This document shows positions 36,791 through 45,457 of a stretch of DNA of 64,000 bases, piece after piece. The stretch's first letter is position 1, and each line of letters opens with the position of its first letter. Source of the DNA: Neobacillus drentensis. Lineage in GTDB: Bacteria; Bacillota; Bacilli; Bacillales; Cytobacillaceae. The notes under the pieces were generated by a model. The model was not told where the DNA came from. It did not search any database and saw only the letters and a list, made by a program, of their open reading frames with translations. The DNA lies in contig NZ_CP091110.1 of assembly GCF_021560175.1 (NCBI RefSeq), positions 3,276,001-3,340,000 on the forward strand, given 5' to 3'. Made by a program: the position numbers and the translations under genes.

Positions 36791-36904
36791 AGCTCAAGCG
36801 CCTTGAACAGCCCCGACAAGCATAAGACGCTCTGGGAAAGAAGGCGTTCTTTGCCTTCATTCCCAGAGTAGCTGTAGACCATCGAGGGGCTAGGCGCGGG
36901 AGCT
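36791..36904. repeat. 114-bp nested palindrome in the sspP-selA gap
   Basis: Outer arms AGCTC/GGAGCT, GCGCCT/AGGCGC and AGCCCC/GGGGCT enclose an inner hairpin CTCTGGGA/TCCCAGAG that in turn holds AAGGC/GCCTT. The whole could fold as one long stepped stem. Elements with similar GCGCCTTG...AGCCCCGACAAGCATAAGACG text recur in Bacillus-group intergenic regions from what I remember. It may be a miniature mobile element or structured RNA. Confidence 0.6.
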
Positions 36905-36974
36905 AGACGTCGAAAGTCCTTTTATTAACAGTTATCCACAAGCGAAAATTTTATAATTTCCTAAGCAAATAAAA

Positions 36975-37003
36975 AGTTGCAGCCCACTCTTGGCGCTGCA
37001 ACT
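36975..37003. other. Hairpin downstream of selA
   Basis: AGTTGCAGC and GCTGCAACT form a 9-bp stem with a central spacer, 13 bp past the selA terminator in the minus direction. Possibly a second terminator or a remnant. Confidence 0.4.
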
Positions 37004-37015
37004 AATAGGAAAAAC

Positions 37016-37047
37016 GGAAGCGCCCTTATTTAAGCTTAGGCGCTTCC
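37016..37047 (-). terminator. Terminator of selA
   Basis: GGAAGCGCC and GGCGCTTCC form a 9-bp stem followed on the minus strand by GTTTTTCC, right after the selA stop codon. Confidence 0.8.
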
Positions 37048-37051
37048 TTCG

Positions 37052-38467
37052 TTAGTTGGAATCGATAACCACTAGAGAATCTAACAATTCTGTTTCTTCC
37101 TCAGAAGTAACGGTTCTCAGATCAATCATAAATTCATCTTTTTGGATTCGCGCAATAATCGCAGGTTTCGTTTCCGTTCGTAATTTTCTGCCAATCTGTT
37201 CTGCGGTAAGCGAATCATGCTTTAAGGCAATGACCACCGTCGGCAGTAAAACATCCGGCATGGTTCCCCCTCCGACTTGGCTGAAGTCCTGAAGAATAGC
37301 CGTTTGAAAATGACTCGTTTTTTGTAATAATTTTGTAACGAATAATTGTGCTCTTTCGTCTAATTGATGAATAGAAACTAATAAATCACGAATAGTTGGG
37401 ATATTCTTTAGCGCGCTTTCCCCTCGGGCATAATCCATTAATGTCCCTTCCAGAGCAGCCAATGTCATTTTATCGACCCGAACCACTCGGGCTAATTGAT
37501 GTTTTTTCAATTGATCAATAATACCCTTTTTGCCGGCAATAATCCCTGCCTGCGGTCCTCCTAGGAGCTTATCTCCACTAAACGTTACAACATCTGCCCC
37601 CATATCAATGATTTCTTTCACAACAGGCTCATCACCAATACCGTGCTTTCTAAAGTCATACAGGGCACCGCTGCCAAGATCCTCATAAAAGATCAGATTT
37701 TCTTGCCCTTTGGTTAACTGCACAAGTTCGTCTGTTTCAACTGATTTGGTAAAGCCAATGACTTTAAAATTACTGGTATGAACCTTCATGATGACAGCTG
37801 TATCTGGTGACAATGCTTTTTCATAGTCAACCAAATGAGTTTTATTTGTCGTTCCCACCTCTTTTAGGGTGGCGCCGCTTTCTTCCATGATCGATGATAT
37901 GCGAAAAGATCCGCCTATTTCAACAAGCTGTCCACGGGACACAATGACCTCTTTATTTTTAGCTAGTGCTCGTAATACTAGATAAACAGCCGCGGCATTA
38001 TTGTTCACAACCATTGCAGCTTCAGCACCGGTAATTTCTCTGATGAGCGCTTCAACATGACTATGACGTGAGCCTCTTTCCCCTTCCTTCAACTTATATT
38101 CAAGATTGGAGTAATTTCTAGCCGTTTCCACTACATGGGTAATCGCATTCTCACTGAGCCTTGCCCTTCCAAGGTTTGTATGTAAAATCGTGCCTGTGGC
38201 ATTGATAACTTTTTCGATCGTATAGGTGTATTGCTTTTGAATCGTTTCTTCTAGGATTTGAAACAACTCTACCGTAAATGTATCTGTTCCAGGTATGGCA
38301 CCTTGCCAATTGCCTTTTAGGATTGATTCCCTGATTTGATCAAGTACCTCTTTTACCTGTTTGGTAAGCAGGGAATGATCAAGTTGATTTTCGTTCGATA
38401 ATTTGGAAAAACTCTCATGGTTCTGAAGCTCATGGATGGCTGGTAATGAACGTAACCATTCTTTCAC
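37052..38467 (-). CDS. selA: L-seryl-tRNA(Sec) selenium transferase
   Basis: PLP enzyme that converts seryl-tRNA(Sec) to selenocysteyl-tRNA(Sec) using selenophosphate. The 471-residue protein shows the SelA pattern: VINATGTILHTNLGRA near residue 88, NNNAAAVYLVLRAL, the YEDLGSGALYD segment, and the PLP lysine in SGDKLLGGPQAG (Lys300). It starts at GTG, eight bases after GAAGGAG. selB usually follows selA in one operon; here a terminator follows directly and no selB is seen. The selD and two selenoprotein genes lie within 3 kb and at 22.9 kb. Confidence 0.96.
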   Translation of the reverse strand: MKEWLRSLPAIHELQNHESFSKLSNENQLDHSLLTKQVKEVLDQIRESILKGNWQGAIPGTDTFTVELFQILEETIQKQYTYTIEKVINATGTILHTNLGRARLSENAITHVVETARNYSNLEYKLKEGERGSRHSHVEALIREITGAEAAMVVNNNAAAVYLVLRALAKNKEVIVSRGQLVEIGGSFRISSIMEESGATLKEVGTTNKTHLVDYEKALSPDTAVIMKVHTSNFKVIGFTKSVETDELVQLTKGQENLIFYEDLGSGALYDFRKHGIGDEPVVKEIIDMGADVVTFSGDKLLGGPQAGIIAGKKGIIDQLKKHQLARVVRVDKMTLAALEGTLMDYARGESALKNIPTIRDLLVSIHQLDERAQLFVTKLLQKTSHFQTAILQDFSQVGGGTMPDVLLPTVVIALKHDSLTAEQIGRKLRTETKPAIIARIQKDEFMIDLRTVTSEEETELLDSLVVIDSN

Positions 38468-38656
38468 GATAAAAACTCCTTCTTTTACCTAGCTGTCGGC
38501 TATTTGACTTTTTCGTATGATATACAGGCAATTTAGCCGCCAGCCTGTGCCATTTCGCGGCTCGTCCAGTGGCAAAATTTCTTTTCCTATTATATCATAA
38601 TCGCTTCACATTTTAAGGATGAATCGAATAAAATGAACGAGCAAGGGGGATTAAAG

Positions 38657-39052
38657 ATGAAGAAAAAACATCCACAAAATCAAACCTTTGATTTTGCTTT
38701 AGTGGAAAAGTGGCTTGAAAACTATTTTCTGGATCCGCTTACTTCGTATTACGACCAAACCCAGTTCCAAATTGACCTGTTCGAGACCGAACAAGAGTGG
38801 ATTGTTGAAGCGATCTTAAGTGATTTTGAAGCATCAAATTTACGAGTTTATATAGAAGAGAAAAAATTAACCATTTCGGCAAGCAACCCCCCCCTTTACC
38901 TACCCCATCATCAACGTTCGCGTTCAATCGAGTTTCCCTTTTATATCAACGAACAGGACATATCAGCTGCTTTTACAAATGGAATCCTAGAGATTTTTAT
39001 CTCTAAAACCAAAAAAGGATCAGGGAAGAATAGATATATTACTTTACCTTAG
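38657..39052 (+). CDS. Hsp20/alpha-crystallin-like protein (CotP/GerT type)
   Basis: A 131-residue protein with a weak Hsp20 core: YDQTQFQIDLFETEQEWIVEAILSDF, then IEEKKLTISASN and, at the end, AAFTNGILEIFISK, where the usual G-I-L strand is conserved. The N-terminal arm has NQTFDFALVEKWLENYFLDP. This layout recalls the spore-coat Hsp20 proteins CotP and GerT of Bacillus. I start it at the ATG six bases after AGGGGGA; the ATG eight codons earlier has no ribosome site. It is divergent from selA and convergent with the SelW-like gene. Confidence 0.7.
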   Translation: MKKKHPQNQTFDFALVEKWLENYFLDPLTSYYDQTQFQIDLFETEQEWIVEAILSDFEASNLRVYIEEKKLTISASNPPLYLPHHQRSRSIEFPFYINEQDISAAFTNGILEIFISKTKKGSGKNRYITLP

Positions 39053-39108
39053 ATCGATAAGGTGAATTTTTTTCTCATCAGGTTAACATAATATGATTAT
39101 GTAAATTA

Positions 39109-39133
39109 AATGAGGCCCTTTTTAAGGGCCTCT
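39109..39133. terminator. Bidirectional terminator between hsp20-like and selW-like genes
   Basis: GAGGCCC and GGGCCTC form a 7-bp stem around TTTTTAA, with T residues on the plus strand. It serves the convergent genes on both sides. Confidence 0.7.
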
Positions 39134-39135
39134 TG

Positions 39136-39375
39136 TTATTTGGTCTTGATAATTTCAATCATTTCATCTGTATCTGGGAATACTCCTGTATCAAGCTTGG
39201 AATAGATTTTTTCGCCATTGACGGTCACTTCGAATGCACCGCCCGAACTAGGAATTAGTTCTAGTTTTTGTATGTCCCGATAGAAATGGTTAAATAACTC
39301 TTCTGCGAAACTCGCAGCTTTAGGCGCGTAGTTTCACTGCATACAAAATTCTACAACGACATGGTAATTTTTCAT
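39136..39375 (-). CDS. SelW/Rdx-family selenoprotein (CxxU, in-frame TGA = Sec14)
   Basis: A 79-residue thioredoxin-like protein of the SelT/SelW/SelH (Rdx) family. The frame has one TGA at 39334-39336; reading it as selenocysteine gives VVVEFCMQUNYAPKAASFAE, the CxxU redox motif (Cys11, Sec14) in the expected place after the first strand. Later segments IPSSGGAFEVTVNGEKIYSK and LDTGVFPDTDEM are the known family core. AGGGGGTG lies five bases before the ATG. Directly past the TGA is a perfect hairpin at 39303-39317. It lies between selA and selD and would not be annotated by normal gene calling. Confidence 0.9.
39303..39317 (-). promoter_or_regulatory. Candidate SECIS element of the SelW-like gene
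   Basis: In the mRNA CTGCGA and TCGCAG form a perfect 6-bp stem with a GUU loop, 17-31 nt after the UGA. This position and the G in the apical loop fit bacterial SECIS elements. Confidence 0.6.
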
Positions 39376-39516
39376 GTGTTCACCCCCTATATTTCGATTT
39401 TCCTATATCTAGATAGTAGAAATATTTTATCGTATCCCCCCTGCCTTCTGCAAATGTTCTGCAATCTTCGTGCGGATTCATACGGAAAGAGGTATACTAT
39501 GAAAATGGAGGTGGAC

Positions 39517-40572
39517 ATGTTGAGTGAACAAGAGAAGATTCGCCTAACCTCTTTTTCGACAAAAGCGGGTTGAGGCTGCAAAATTGGTCCTGAGGACCTG
39601 GCGCAAGTTTTGCGTCAATTACCGAAACAAGAACCTGTCCCTGAATTGATTGTGGGGCTTGATACATCCGATGATGCTGGGGTTTATCAATTAACGGACT
39701 CCATTGCTCTTATACAAACCGTTGACTACTTTACGCCAATTGTCGACGACCCTTATATGTTTGGTCAAATTACGGCAGCAAATGCGTTAAGTGATGTCTA
39801 TGCAATGGGTGGTCAGCCGAAAACAGTTATGAATATTGTCGGCTTTCCAATTAAGAAGCTTGGAGCTGAAATGCTTTCCGATATCCTGCGCGGTGCGGCC
39901 GATAAGGTAAAAGAAGCCGGCGCGATTACGGTGGGCGGTCACTCCATCGATGACCAGGAACCTAAGTTTGGTCTATCTGTAACGGGGATCGTCCATCCCG
40001 ATAAGGTTTGGAAAAATGTCGGTGCCAAACCGGGGGATGTGTTAGTGTTAACCAAACCAATCGGAGTTGGTATTCTGACAACTGGTATTAAACGAAGTGC
40101 GGTAACCGCCGAGCAGGAGCAGAAGGTTACAGATACGATGGCCATGCTCAATAAGACAGCAGCTGAAGTTTTGACCCAGTATCAACCACATGCTGTTACC
40201 GATGTAACCGGCTTTGGTTTACTTGGACATGCTAGCGAGATGGCACGCGGCAGTGATGTCAGCTTTGAAATTCACTTAAGTCAGGTACCTATTTTAGAAG
40301 GTGCTGTAGAGTTAGCGAAGAATGGCGTTGTTCCAGGCGGGTCAAAGTCAAATCATAAATGGATTAGTAATGATACCGTTTATGAGGATATTTCTTCGGA
40401 AGAGCAGTTAGTCCTTTGTGATGCGATTACATCTGGAGGCTTGCTAATTTCCATGGATGAACTGGAAGCGAGAAAGTATGTAGACCAGATGCATGCAAAC
40501 GGCGTTGTTCAAGCAGCGATCGTTGGCCGTGTGTTGGAGAAACAAGAGAAATATATTTATGTTATCAGATAA
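39517..40572 (+). CDS. selD: Selenide, water dikinase (selenophosphate synthetase) with Sec19
   Basis: Makes selenophosphate, the selenium donor for SelA, from selenide and ATP. The 351-residue frame has one TGA at 39571-39573; read as selenocysteine it gives RLTSFSTKAGUGCKIGPEDL, with Sec19 where E. coli SelD has Cys17 and the catalytic Lys22 kept. The remainder shows the AIRS-type core: GLDTSDDAGVYQL, TVDYFTPIVDDPYMFGQI, GGHSIDDQEPKFGL and TDVTGFGLLGHA. Start ATG has GGAGG five bases before. A truncated call from 39610 would lack the active site. SelD is thus itself a selenoprotein. Confidence 0.93.
39586..39614 (+). promoter_or_regulatory. Candidate SECIS region of selD
   Basis: Two hairpins follow the UGA: GGTCC/GGACC around TGA (13-25 nt downstream) and CGCAA/TTGCG around GTT (29-41 nt). 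The second has the same GUU loop as the SelW-like gene's hairpin. Which one SelB reads cannot be told. Confidence 0.45.
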
Positions 40573-40620
40573 CACTGTAGACGGCGGGGTACCTGCTGGT
40601 TTTTTACAAGATAATTAATG

Positions 40621-40652
40621 AAAGAAAGCCTGTCGATTGACAGGCTTTCTTT
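40621..40652 (+). terminator. Terminator of selD
   Basis: AAAGAAAGCCTGTC and GACAGGCTTTCTTT form a perfect 14-bp stem with a 4-nt loop. Confidence 0.88.
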
Positions 40653-40740
40653 ATGGTGTTTCTAAAAAAAGATAAGTAGATTGGGCTTAGAATTGTATAC
40701 AGCATCTATTGGGTATTGGTGCAGTGAAACTCAAGGAAAA

Positions 40741-40975
40741 TGTCTAATAGAATCTTTCTAATGGACAGATTTCCTGATAAAACCAGGAATTTGTCCATTA
40801 GGGCTTGGTCTATAGGACAGATTTTCTTTCTATCCATTTTATTTGTCTAATAGAAGCGTTCTATTGGACAGTTAAGCAGTAAGACTTAAGATTATTGTCC
40901 AATAGAACCCTTTTATAAGACAGTTTCCGATAACAGTACAGATAAATTGTCCAATAGAGTTAAATCTGGACCATT
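40741..40975. repeat. Cluster of about five TTGTCCAATAG-type hairpins
   Basis: Diverged inverted repeats start near 40741, 40791, 40843, 40895 and 40947. The best is TTGTCTAATAGAA/TTCTATTGGACAG (40843-40871). Arms match those of the 19391-19590 array, and starts are again about 52 bp apart, but the linkers differ and the arms have mutations. The last copy is degenerate. Confidence 0.85.
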
Positions 40976-41035
40976 TTTCTGTATGTCTTTATTTGTAAAG
41001 ATATCCTTGAATCAAAAGATGGAGACAAACACGCT

Positions 41036-41066
41036 AAAAAAACCCGGGCCATTTTGGCTCAGGTTT
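41036..41066 (-). terminator. Terminator of the threonine catabolism genes
   Basis: AAACCTGAGCC and GGCCCGGGTTT (minus strand) pair with one or two mismatches and are followed by TTTTTT. Confidence 0.75.
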
Positions 41067-41073
41067 CATTCAT

Positions 41074-42018
41074 CTACAATTTCTCCCGCAGTTTCTCGAT
41101 CATATCCTGCGTCATTTTATCCAAATCGTACTCATAGGTAAAGCCCCACTCTTCCCTTGCAGCACTGGCATCAATCGAATCGGGCCAGCTCTCGGCAATC
41201 CTTTGCCGGTCAGGATCTACCCTATAAGACATCTCAAACCCAGGGATATAGTTTGCGATACTGGCTGCTATATCCCCCGGGGCAACACTCATGGCTGTTA
41301 CATTAAATGCATTACGGTGCTTTAGCCTTGAGCTGTCAGCTTCCATTAAGTCAATAATTGCGCGCAACGCGTCCGGCATGTACATCATATCCATAAAAGT
41401 ACCTTTTTCAATATAAGAAGTATACCGTCCATGTTTAACCGCTTCGTAGTAAATCTCCACCGCATAGTCGGTTGTTCCCCCGCCTGGGAGGGCAACATAT
41501 GAGATTAGGCCGGGGAAACGCAATCCGCGTGTATCAACGCCATATTTATGATAATAATAATCGGCCAGTAATTCTCCGGCAACCTTATTGACCCCATACA
41601 TCGTAGTCGGCCGCATAATCGTATCCTGTGGAGTATGATGTTTAGGTGTACAAGGTCCAAATGCACCAATCGAGCTAGGCGTGAAAAATTGGGTTTTTAA
41701 CTCCCTTGCTGTTTCAAGGGCATTCATCAGCCCGCCCATATTCAAATTCCAAGCAACTACAGGTTTTGCTTCAGCAGTAGCGGAAAGCAGTGCTGCTAAA
41801 TGCATAATCGTATCCACCTTGTATTTTTTGGCTGTCTCCATCATTTGCTTTATATCCGTAACATCAACGGTTTCAAACGGTCCGCTCTGGGCTGCTTCAC
41901 TATCATTCTTCTTGATATCTGTCGCAACGACCTGATCTGCTCCGTAAATCTCCCTTAACTTTAAAGTTAATTCTGATCCAATTTGCCCTAATGCACCAGT
42001 GATTAAAATACGCTTCAT
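41074..42018 (-). CDS. L-threonine 3-dehydrogenase, NAD-dependent epimerase-like type
   Basis: Oxidises threonine to 2-amino-3-ketobutyrate, which the neighbouring ligase then splits. It is a 314-residue extended SDR, not the zinc-dependent Tdh: [15 protein letters not shown] is the NAD loop, [10 protein letters not shown] the catalytic YxxxK, and [21 protein letters not shown] and FMYMPDAL-like segments ([13 protein letters not shown]) are typical of the SDR threonine dehydrogenases. It follows the kbl gene by 90 bp on the same strand. The start has CGGAG before the ATG. Confidence 0.9.
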   Translation of the reverse strand: MKRILITGALGQIGSELTLKLREIYGADQVVATDIKKNDSEAAQSGPFETVDVTDIKQMMETAKKYKVDTIMHLAALLSATAEAKPVVAWNLNMGGLMNALETARELKTQFFTPSSIGAFGPCTPKHHTPQDTIMRPTTMYGVNKVAGELLADYYYHKYGVDTRGLRFPGLISYVALPGGGTTDYAVEIYYEAVKHGRYTSYIEKGTFMDMMYMPDALRAIIDLMEADSSRLKHRNAFNVTAMSVAPGDIAASIANYIPGFEMSYRVDPDRQRIAESWPDSIDASAAREEWGFTYEYDLDKMTQDMIEKLREKL

Positions 42019-42108
42019 CGTCGTTTCTCCGTCCTCTTCACGTATGCTGAATATTTCTTTATATTTATGGATACGTTGCCTAGGTGTGTAGAGTGTCTAT
42101 ATTAACGT

Positions 42109-43299
42109 TTAAATGACGCCCATTTCCGTGCCGACTTTTTTATAAATGGCAATGGCTTGATCCAGCATTTCCTTCGTATGAGCGGCAGTTGGCATATTGC
42201 GTACCCGGCCGGTACCCTTTGATACGGTTGGGAATACGATTGCTTTTGCGTAAACTCCCTCCTCATTCAGCCGTTTACTAAATTGCTGTGTGAGCGACTC
42301 GTCGCCAATGATACATGGTGTGATCGGGGTTTCGCTGTTGCCAATATCAAAGCCTAATTCCTTTAATCCCTTTTTAAGATAATCGCCATTTTCCCATAGC
42401 TTTTTGTTCAGGTCGGTGCTTTCCATTAAAATCTCGATCGACCTTTTACATGCAGCCACATCCGCAGGCGTTAAGGACGTGGAAAAAAGAAACGGACGGC
42501 TCCGAACCTTCAACCAGTCAATCAAATTTTTCTTACCTGCTACATACCCGCCGACAACTCCGATTGCCTTTGACAAAGTCCCAATTTGAAAATCAATTTT
42601 ATCCGATAGACCAAAATGTTTAACCGTTCCTGCCCCTTCCCCAAGGACACCAGAGCCATGGGCATCATCTACGTACGTAATTAAATCAAATTCCTCCGCA
42701 ATCTTAACAATTTCTGGCAACTGGGCAATATCACCATCCATCGAAAAAACACCGTCTGTAATCACCATGATTTTGTTATATAGACCTGATTCTTTTGCTT
42801 CTTTTGCTTTCGTACGCAGATCTTCCATATCAGAGTGTTTCACACGAATAATTTTTGCTTTAGAAAGCCTGCAGCCATCAATAATCGAGGCGTGATTCAA
42901 TTCATCTGAAAGAATCGCATCGTTGGCATCCATAACGGCGGAAATTGCGGCCATATTACAATTGAAGCCTGATTGGTAGGCAATCGCTGCCTCTGTATGT
43001 TTAAATTCCGCCAACTTTTTCTCTAACTCCACATGTAATTTAAGGGTTCCATTGATGGTACGGACCGCCCCTGCGCCAACACCGTATTTTGCGATGGCGT
43101 CCCTAGCTGCCTCTTTAAGTCTTTCATCTGTTGCTAAACCTAAATAATTGTTAGAGGATAGATTAATTAGCTGCTTTCCATTGATGGTAATAAGTGGTCC
43201 ATTTGGACTTTCCAGTGGATCGATGACATTGTATAAGCCTTTTCCCTTTAAATCTTCAAGATTTTCATTTAAAAAAGTTTCTAAAATAGGACTAGACAC
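42109..43299 (-). CDS. kbl: Glycine C-acetyltransferase (2-amino-3-ketobutyrate CoA ligase)
   Basis: PLP enzyme that cleaves 2-amino-3-ketobutyrate with CoA to glycine and acetyl-CoA. The alpha-oxoamine synthase pattern is complete: [63 protein letters not shown] and the PLP lysine in [14 protein letters not shown] choose GTG at 43299: it is eight bases after AAGGGGG, and other Kbl proteins start at this point ([16 protein letters not shown]). An ATG 13 codons upstream has no ribosome site. It forms a threonine-degrading unit with the next gene. Confidence 0.93.
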   Translation of the reverse strand: MSSPILETFLNENLEDLKGKGLYNVIDPLESPNGPLITINGKQLINLSSNNYLGLATDERLKEAARDAIAKYGVGAGAVRTINGTLKLHVELEKKLAEFKHTEAAIAYQSGFNCNMAAISAVMDANDAILSDELNHASIIDGCRLSKAKIIRVKHSDMEDLRTKAKEAKESGLYNKIMVITDGVFSMDGDIAQLPEIVKIAEEFDLITYVDDAHGSGVLGEGAGTVKHFGLSDKIDFQIGTLSKAIGVVGGYVAGKKNLIDWLKVRSRPFLFSTSLTPADVAACKRSIEILMESTDLNKKLWENGDYLKKGLKELGFDIGNSETPITPCIIGDESLTQQFSKRLNEEGVYAKAIVFPTVSKGTGRVRNMPTAAHTKEMLDQAIAIYKKVGTEMGVI

Positions 43300-43615
43300 A
43301 AAATGTTCCCCCTTAGTAATGGAAGTTGGGTTTGTCATGACTAAAAAACAATTGTCCTCCTGAAATGGACATTAGAGAATTGCTGAAGTAGTAATATGCA
43401 AGGGTTTCTACTGATTATTTTATCATATTCCCCGTAATCTGTTCACTACAAACGGACAATTTTATTCAATAAAACTAGTGTACTCAGGTTAAACTGCGGA
43501 TGTTTCTTTCTATATCTTATTCTTGCAGTCAAACTAACCATTTCTAAATGATATCTTTTTCGTTATAATACACTTTGAACTATATACACTTGGCTTCTTA
43601 GAAAGGATGTCGAAC

Positions 43616-43924
43616 ATGACTGCTTTAACTTCTGCCCTTTATTACATTGTCATCGGAGCTGTATTTATTTATTTTTCTATTTATGCATATGATTTCTTTA
43701 ACGGTGAGAAACCGGAAAAACAAATAAAAAAGATTCATAAACATTTTCGTAAAGAAACGATCAAAAAAATTGATCTGTTAGAGGTTGAACCCCGTAAATA
43801 TACCCTGTACCAAGTGACATTAGAAAACAGCATCAAAAAAGTAAAATTAAAACCAGGTTATAAAGTGGTCAATATCGTAGCGAAGAAGGAAACGAAAAAG
43901 AAACAGAAAAAAGGAACGATTTAA
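43616..43924 (+). CDS. Small membrane-anchored basic protein, unknown
   Basis: A 102-residue protein with one N-terminal membrane helix (YYIVIGAVFIYFSIYAY) and a lysine-rich cytosolic tail ending in KKETKKKQKKGTI. I know no family with an assigned role. The start ATG is nine bases after AAAGG; an ATG three codons earlier is too near. It is monocistronic, followed by a strong terminator. Confidence 0.7.
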   Translation: MTALTSALYYIVIGAVFIYFSIYAYDFFNGEKPEKQIKKIHKHFRKETIKKIDLLEVEPRKYTLYQVTLENSIKKVKLKPGYKVVNIVAKKETKKKQKKGTI

Positions 43925-43972
43925 TTTATTAACGGCTTCCATTCATTTCAAAACGACTAAAATATAATATAT

Positions 43973-44012
43973 ACGCCTATCGAATTGTATGATAATTCGA
44001 TAGGCGTTTTTT
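43973..44012 (+). terminator. Terminator of the small basic protein gene
   Basis: ACGCCTATCGAATT and AATTCGATAGGCGT form a perfect 14-bp stem with a 7-nt loop and a T run. Confidence 0.9.
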
Positions 44013-44100
44013 GGTAGTATATAGAAATTTTTATGCTTTTTTTCACTGAAAATTTGTATAATAGGATTATCTATTTAAAATTGGTTTTGGGGGAAGTTTG

Positions 44101-45264
44101 ATGGGAAATAACAACTATCTTTTTGATAAAAAAAATTACATTCACACTTATCTTTCCTATATGGTAAGTAATAAGTTTTCTGTTGCATACGATGACTATC
44201 AATTCTTTTCAACAAAGAAATTCCCATCAGATCCTAATCCATCTTCTTTTAAAGAATCTTCAAATAAACTGGAATTTACCACAATTGAACACTTACATAA
44301 AGGAAAAAAAAGATTGGCTGACTTTAACCAATTTATGGAGAATACAGGTACTACTGCTTTACTAATTATTAAAAATGATACTATTTTATATGAAGGTTAT
44401 TTTAATGGCCATAAACGAGATACTCCCCAAAAGTTGTTCTCCATTACCAAATCATTTATTTCTGCGCTTGTTGGAATCGCTATTGATAGTGGTTATATAA
44501 AAAGTGTAGAGGATTCCGTTTCATTTTATTTACCCGAATTAAAACTTAAAAATATTAGTATCAAACATCTTCTTCAGATGGACGCAGGAATAAAGTTCAA
44601 GGAAGGTCATTTTCCGTGGAGAGACGAGGCAAAAGTTTACTTGTATCCCAATGCAAGGGAATTGGCACTCACCATTGTAGAAGATACAAAGGATACTTTT
44701 TTTCATTATAATGATTATCACTTGTTACTATTAGGGCTTATTCTTGAAAGGACAACAGGTAAAAGTGTAACTGACTTTTTTTATGAGAAGATATGGAGTC
44801 CGTTAGGGATGGAATTTCCAGGTTTTATAATAGTAGATAGTGAAAAGTATTCTTTTGAAAAAATTGAGAGCGGGTTAGTAATGACTGCAATTGATTTAGC
44901 AAAGTTCGGGAGTTTATACATGAAAAATGGCGAGTGGGCTGGTAAACAGATTATTAGCCAAGACTGGATTGAGGAATCAGTAAGTCCAAATAATGTGCCA
45001 TCTAATAGGGAACATTTCCGATATTATCATAAACATCCTTGGGGAAAAATGTGGTTTAATCAAAATAAAGCCTATTATAAATACTTATGGTGGGGACATT
45101 TAAATAACAAAACGACTAATGACTATTTTGCTTTAGGCGCATTAGGTCAAGTACTATACGTTAGTCCAGATACCAATACAATGGCGATTCGTCTTGGAAG
45201 AAAGTGGGGAGTTATGGACTGGTGGCCTACAATCTTAAATAAATTAATCAGCTCTTCAATCTAA
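44101..45264 (+). CDS. Serine hydrolase, class C beta-lactamase-like family
   Basis: A 387-residue protein of the beta-lactamase/DD-peptidase-like serine hydrolase family, with no signal peptide, so probably cytosolic. The nucleophile motif is LFSITKSFISALVG (Ser114, Lys117), the YxN-like element FFHYNDYHLL lies about 80 residues later, and the C-terminal part has WWGHL and FALGALGQVLYVSP, resembling the HxG-type third motif. Such proteins are mostly esterases or peptidases, and drug resistance is not implied. The start ATG follows GGGGGAAG. Its GC is lower than its neighbours', possibly an acquired gene. Confidence 0.85.
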   Translation: MGNNNYLFDKKNYIHTYLSYMVSNKFSVAYDDYQFFSTKKFPSDPNPSSFKESSNKLEFTTIEHLHKGKKRLADFNQFMENTGTTALLIIKNDTILYEGYFNGHKRDTPQKLFSITKSFISALVGIAIDSGYIKSVEDSVSFYLPELKLKNISIKHLLQMDAGIKFKEGHFPWRDEAKVYLYPNARELALTIVEDTKDTFFHYNDYHLLLLGLILERTTGKSVTDFFYEKIWSPLGMEFPGFIIVDSEKYSFEKIESGLVMTAIDLAKFGSLYMKNGEWAGKQIISQDWIEESVSPNNVPSNREHFRYYHKHPWGKMWFNQNKAYYKYLWWGHLNNKTTNDYFALGALGQVLYVSPDTNTMAIRLGRKWGVMDWWPTILNKLISSSI

Positions 45265-45383
45265 TAACTACCCATAGTTAAAAGAAGATTGTGCAGGAGG
45301 GTAATATAATAGGTAAAAAATAAATACAGAGAATAGTTAAGTTCATATGTTAACGGACTGGGCTATTTTAAAAAAAACAAACC

Positions 45384-45411
45384 AAAAGACACCGCGATTG
45401 CGGTGTCTTTT
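45384..45411. terminator. Bidirectional terminator
   Basis: AAAAGACACCGC and GCGGTGTCTTTT form a 12-bp perfect stem, shared by the serine hydrolase gene and the convergent flavin oxidoreductase gene. Confidence 0.85.
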
Positions 45412-45457
45412 GATACACAGTTTACTTTACATTTTTAGAAGTTGCTGCAAAAAAACC

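Larger units (their letters stand above)
40573..41073. other. 501-bp intergenic region rich in hairpins
   Basis: Between selD and the threonine dehydrogenase gene. It holds the selD terminator, the TTGTCC hairpin cluster and the terminator of the threonine operon. No ORF is supported. Confidence 0.7.

Noticed and set aside
36791..36904. tRNA-Sec (selC) next to selA
   Set aside because: The long stem has no tRNA arms, anticodon TCA loop or TTCGAATC-like T-arm and no CCA end.
39361..39573. 70-codon ORF ending at the selD TGA, and selD starting at 39610
   Set aside because: The two are one frame joined by a Sec codon; splitting them removes the SelD active site.
43299..43338. ATG start of kbl at 43338
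   Set aside because: It has no ribosome site within range; the GTG at 43299 has one and matches the usual protein start.
44101..45264. Calling the serine hydrolase a drug-resistance beta-lactamase
   Set aside because: No signal peptide and only family-level motifs; most relatives are esterases or peptidases.
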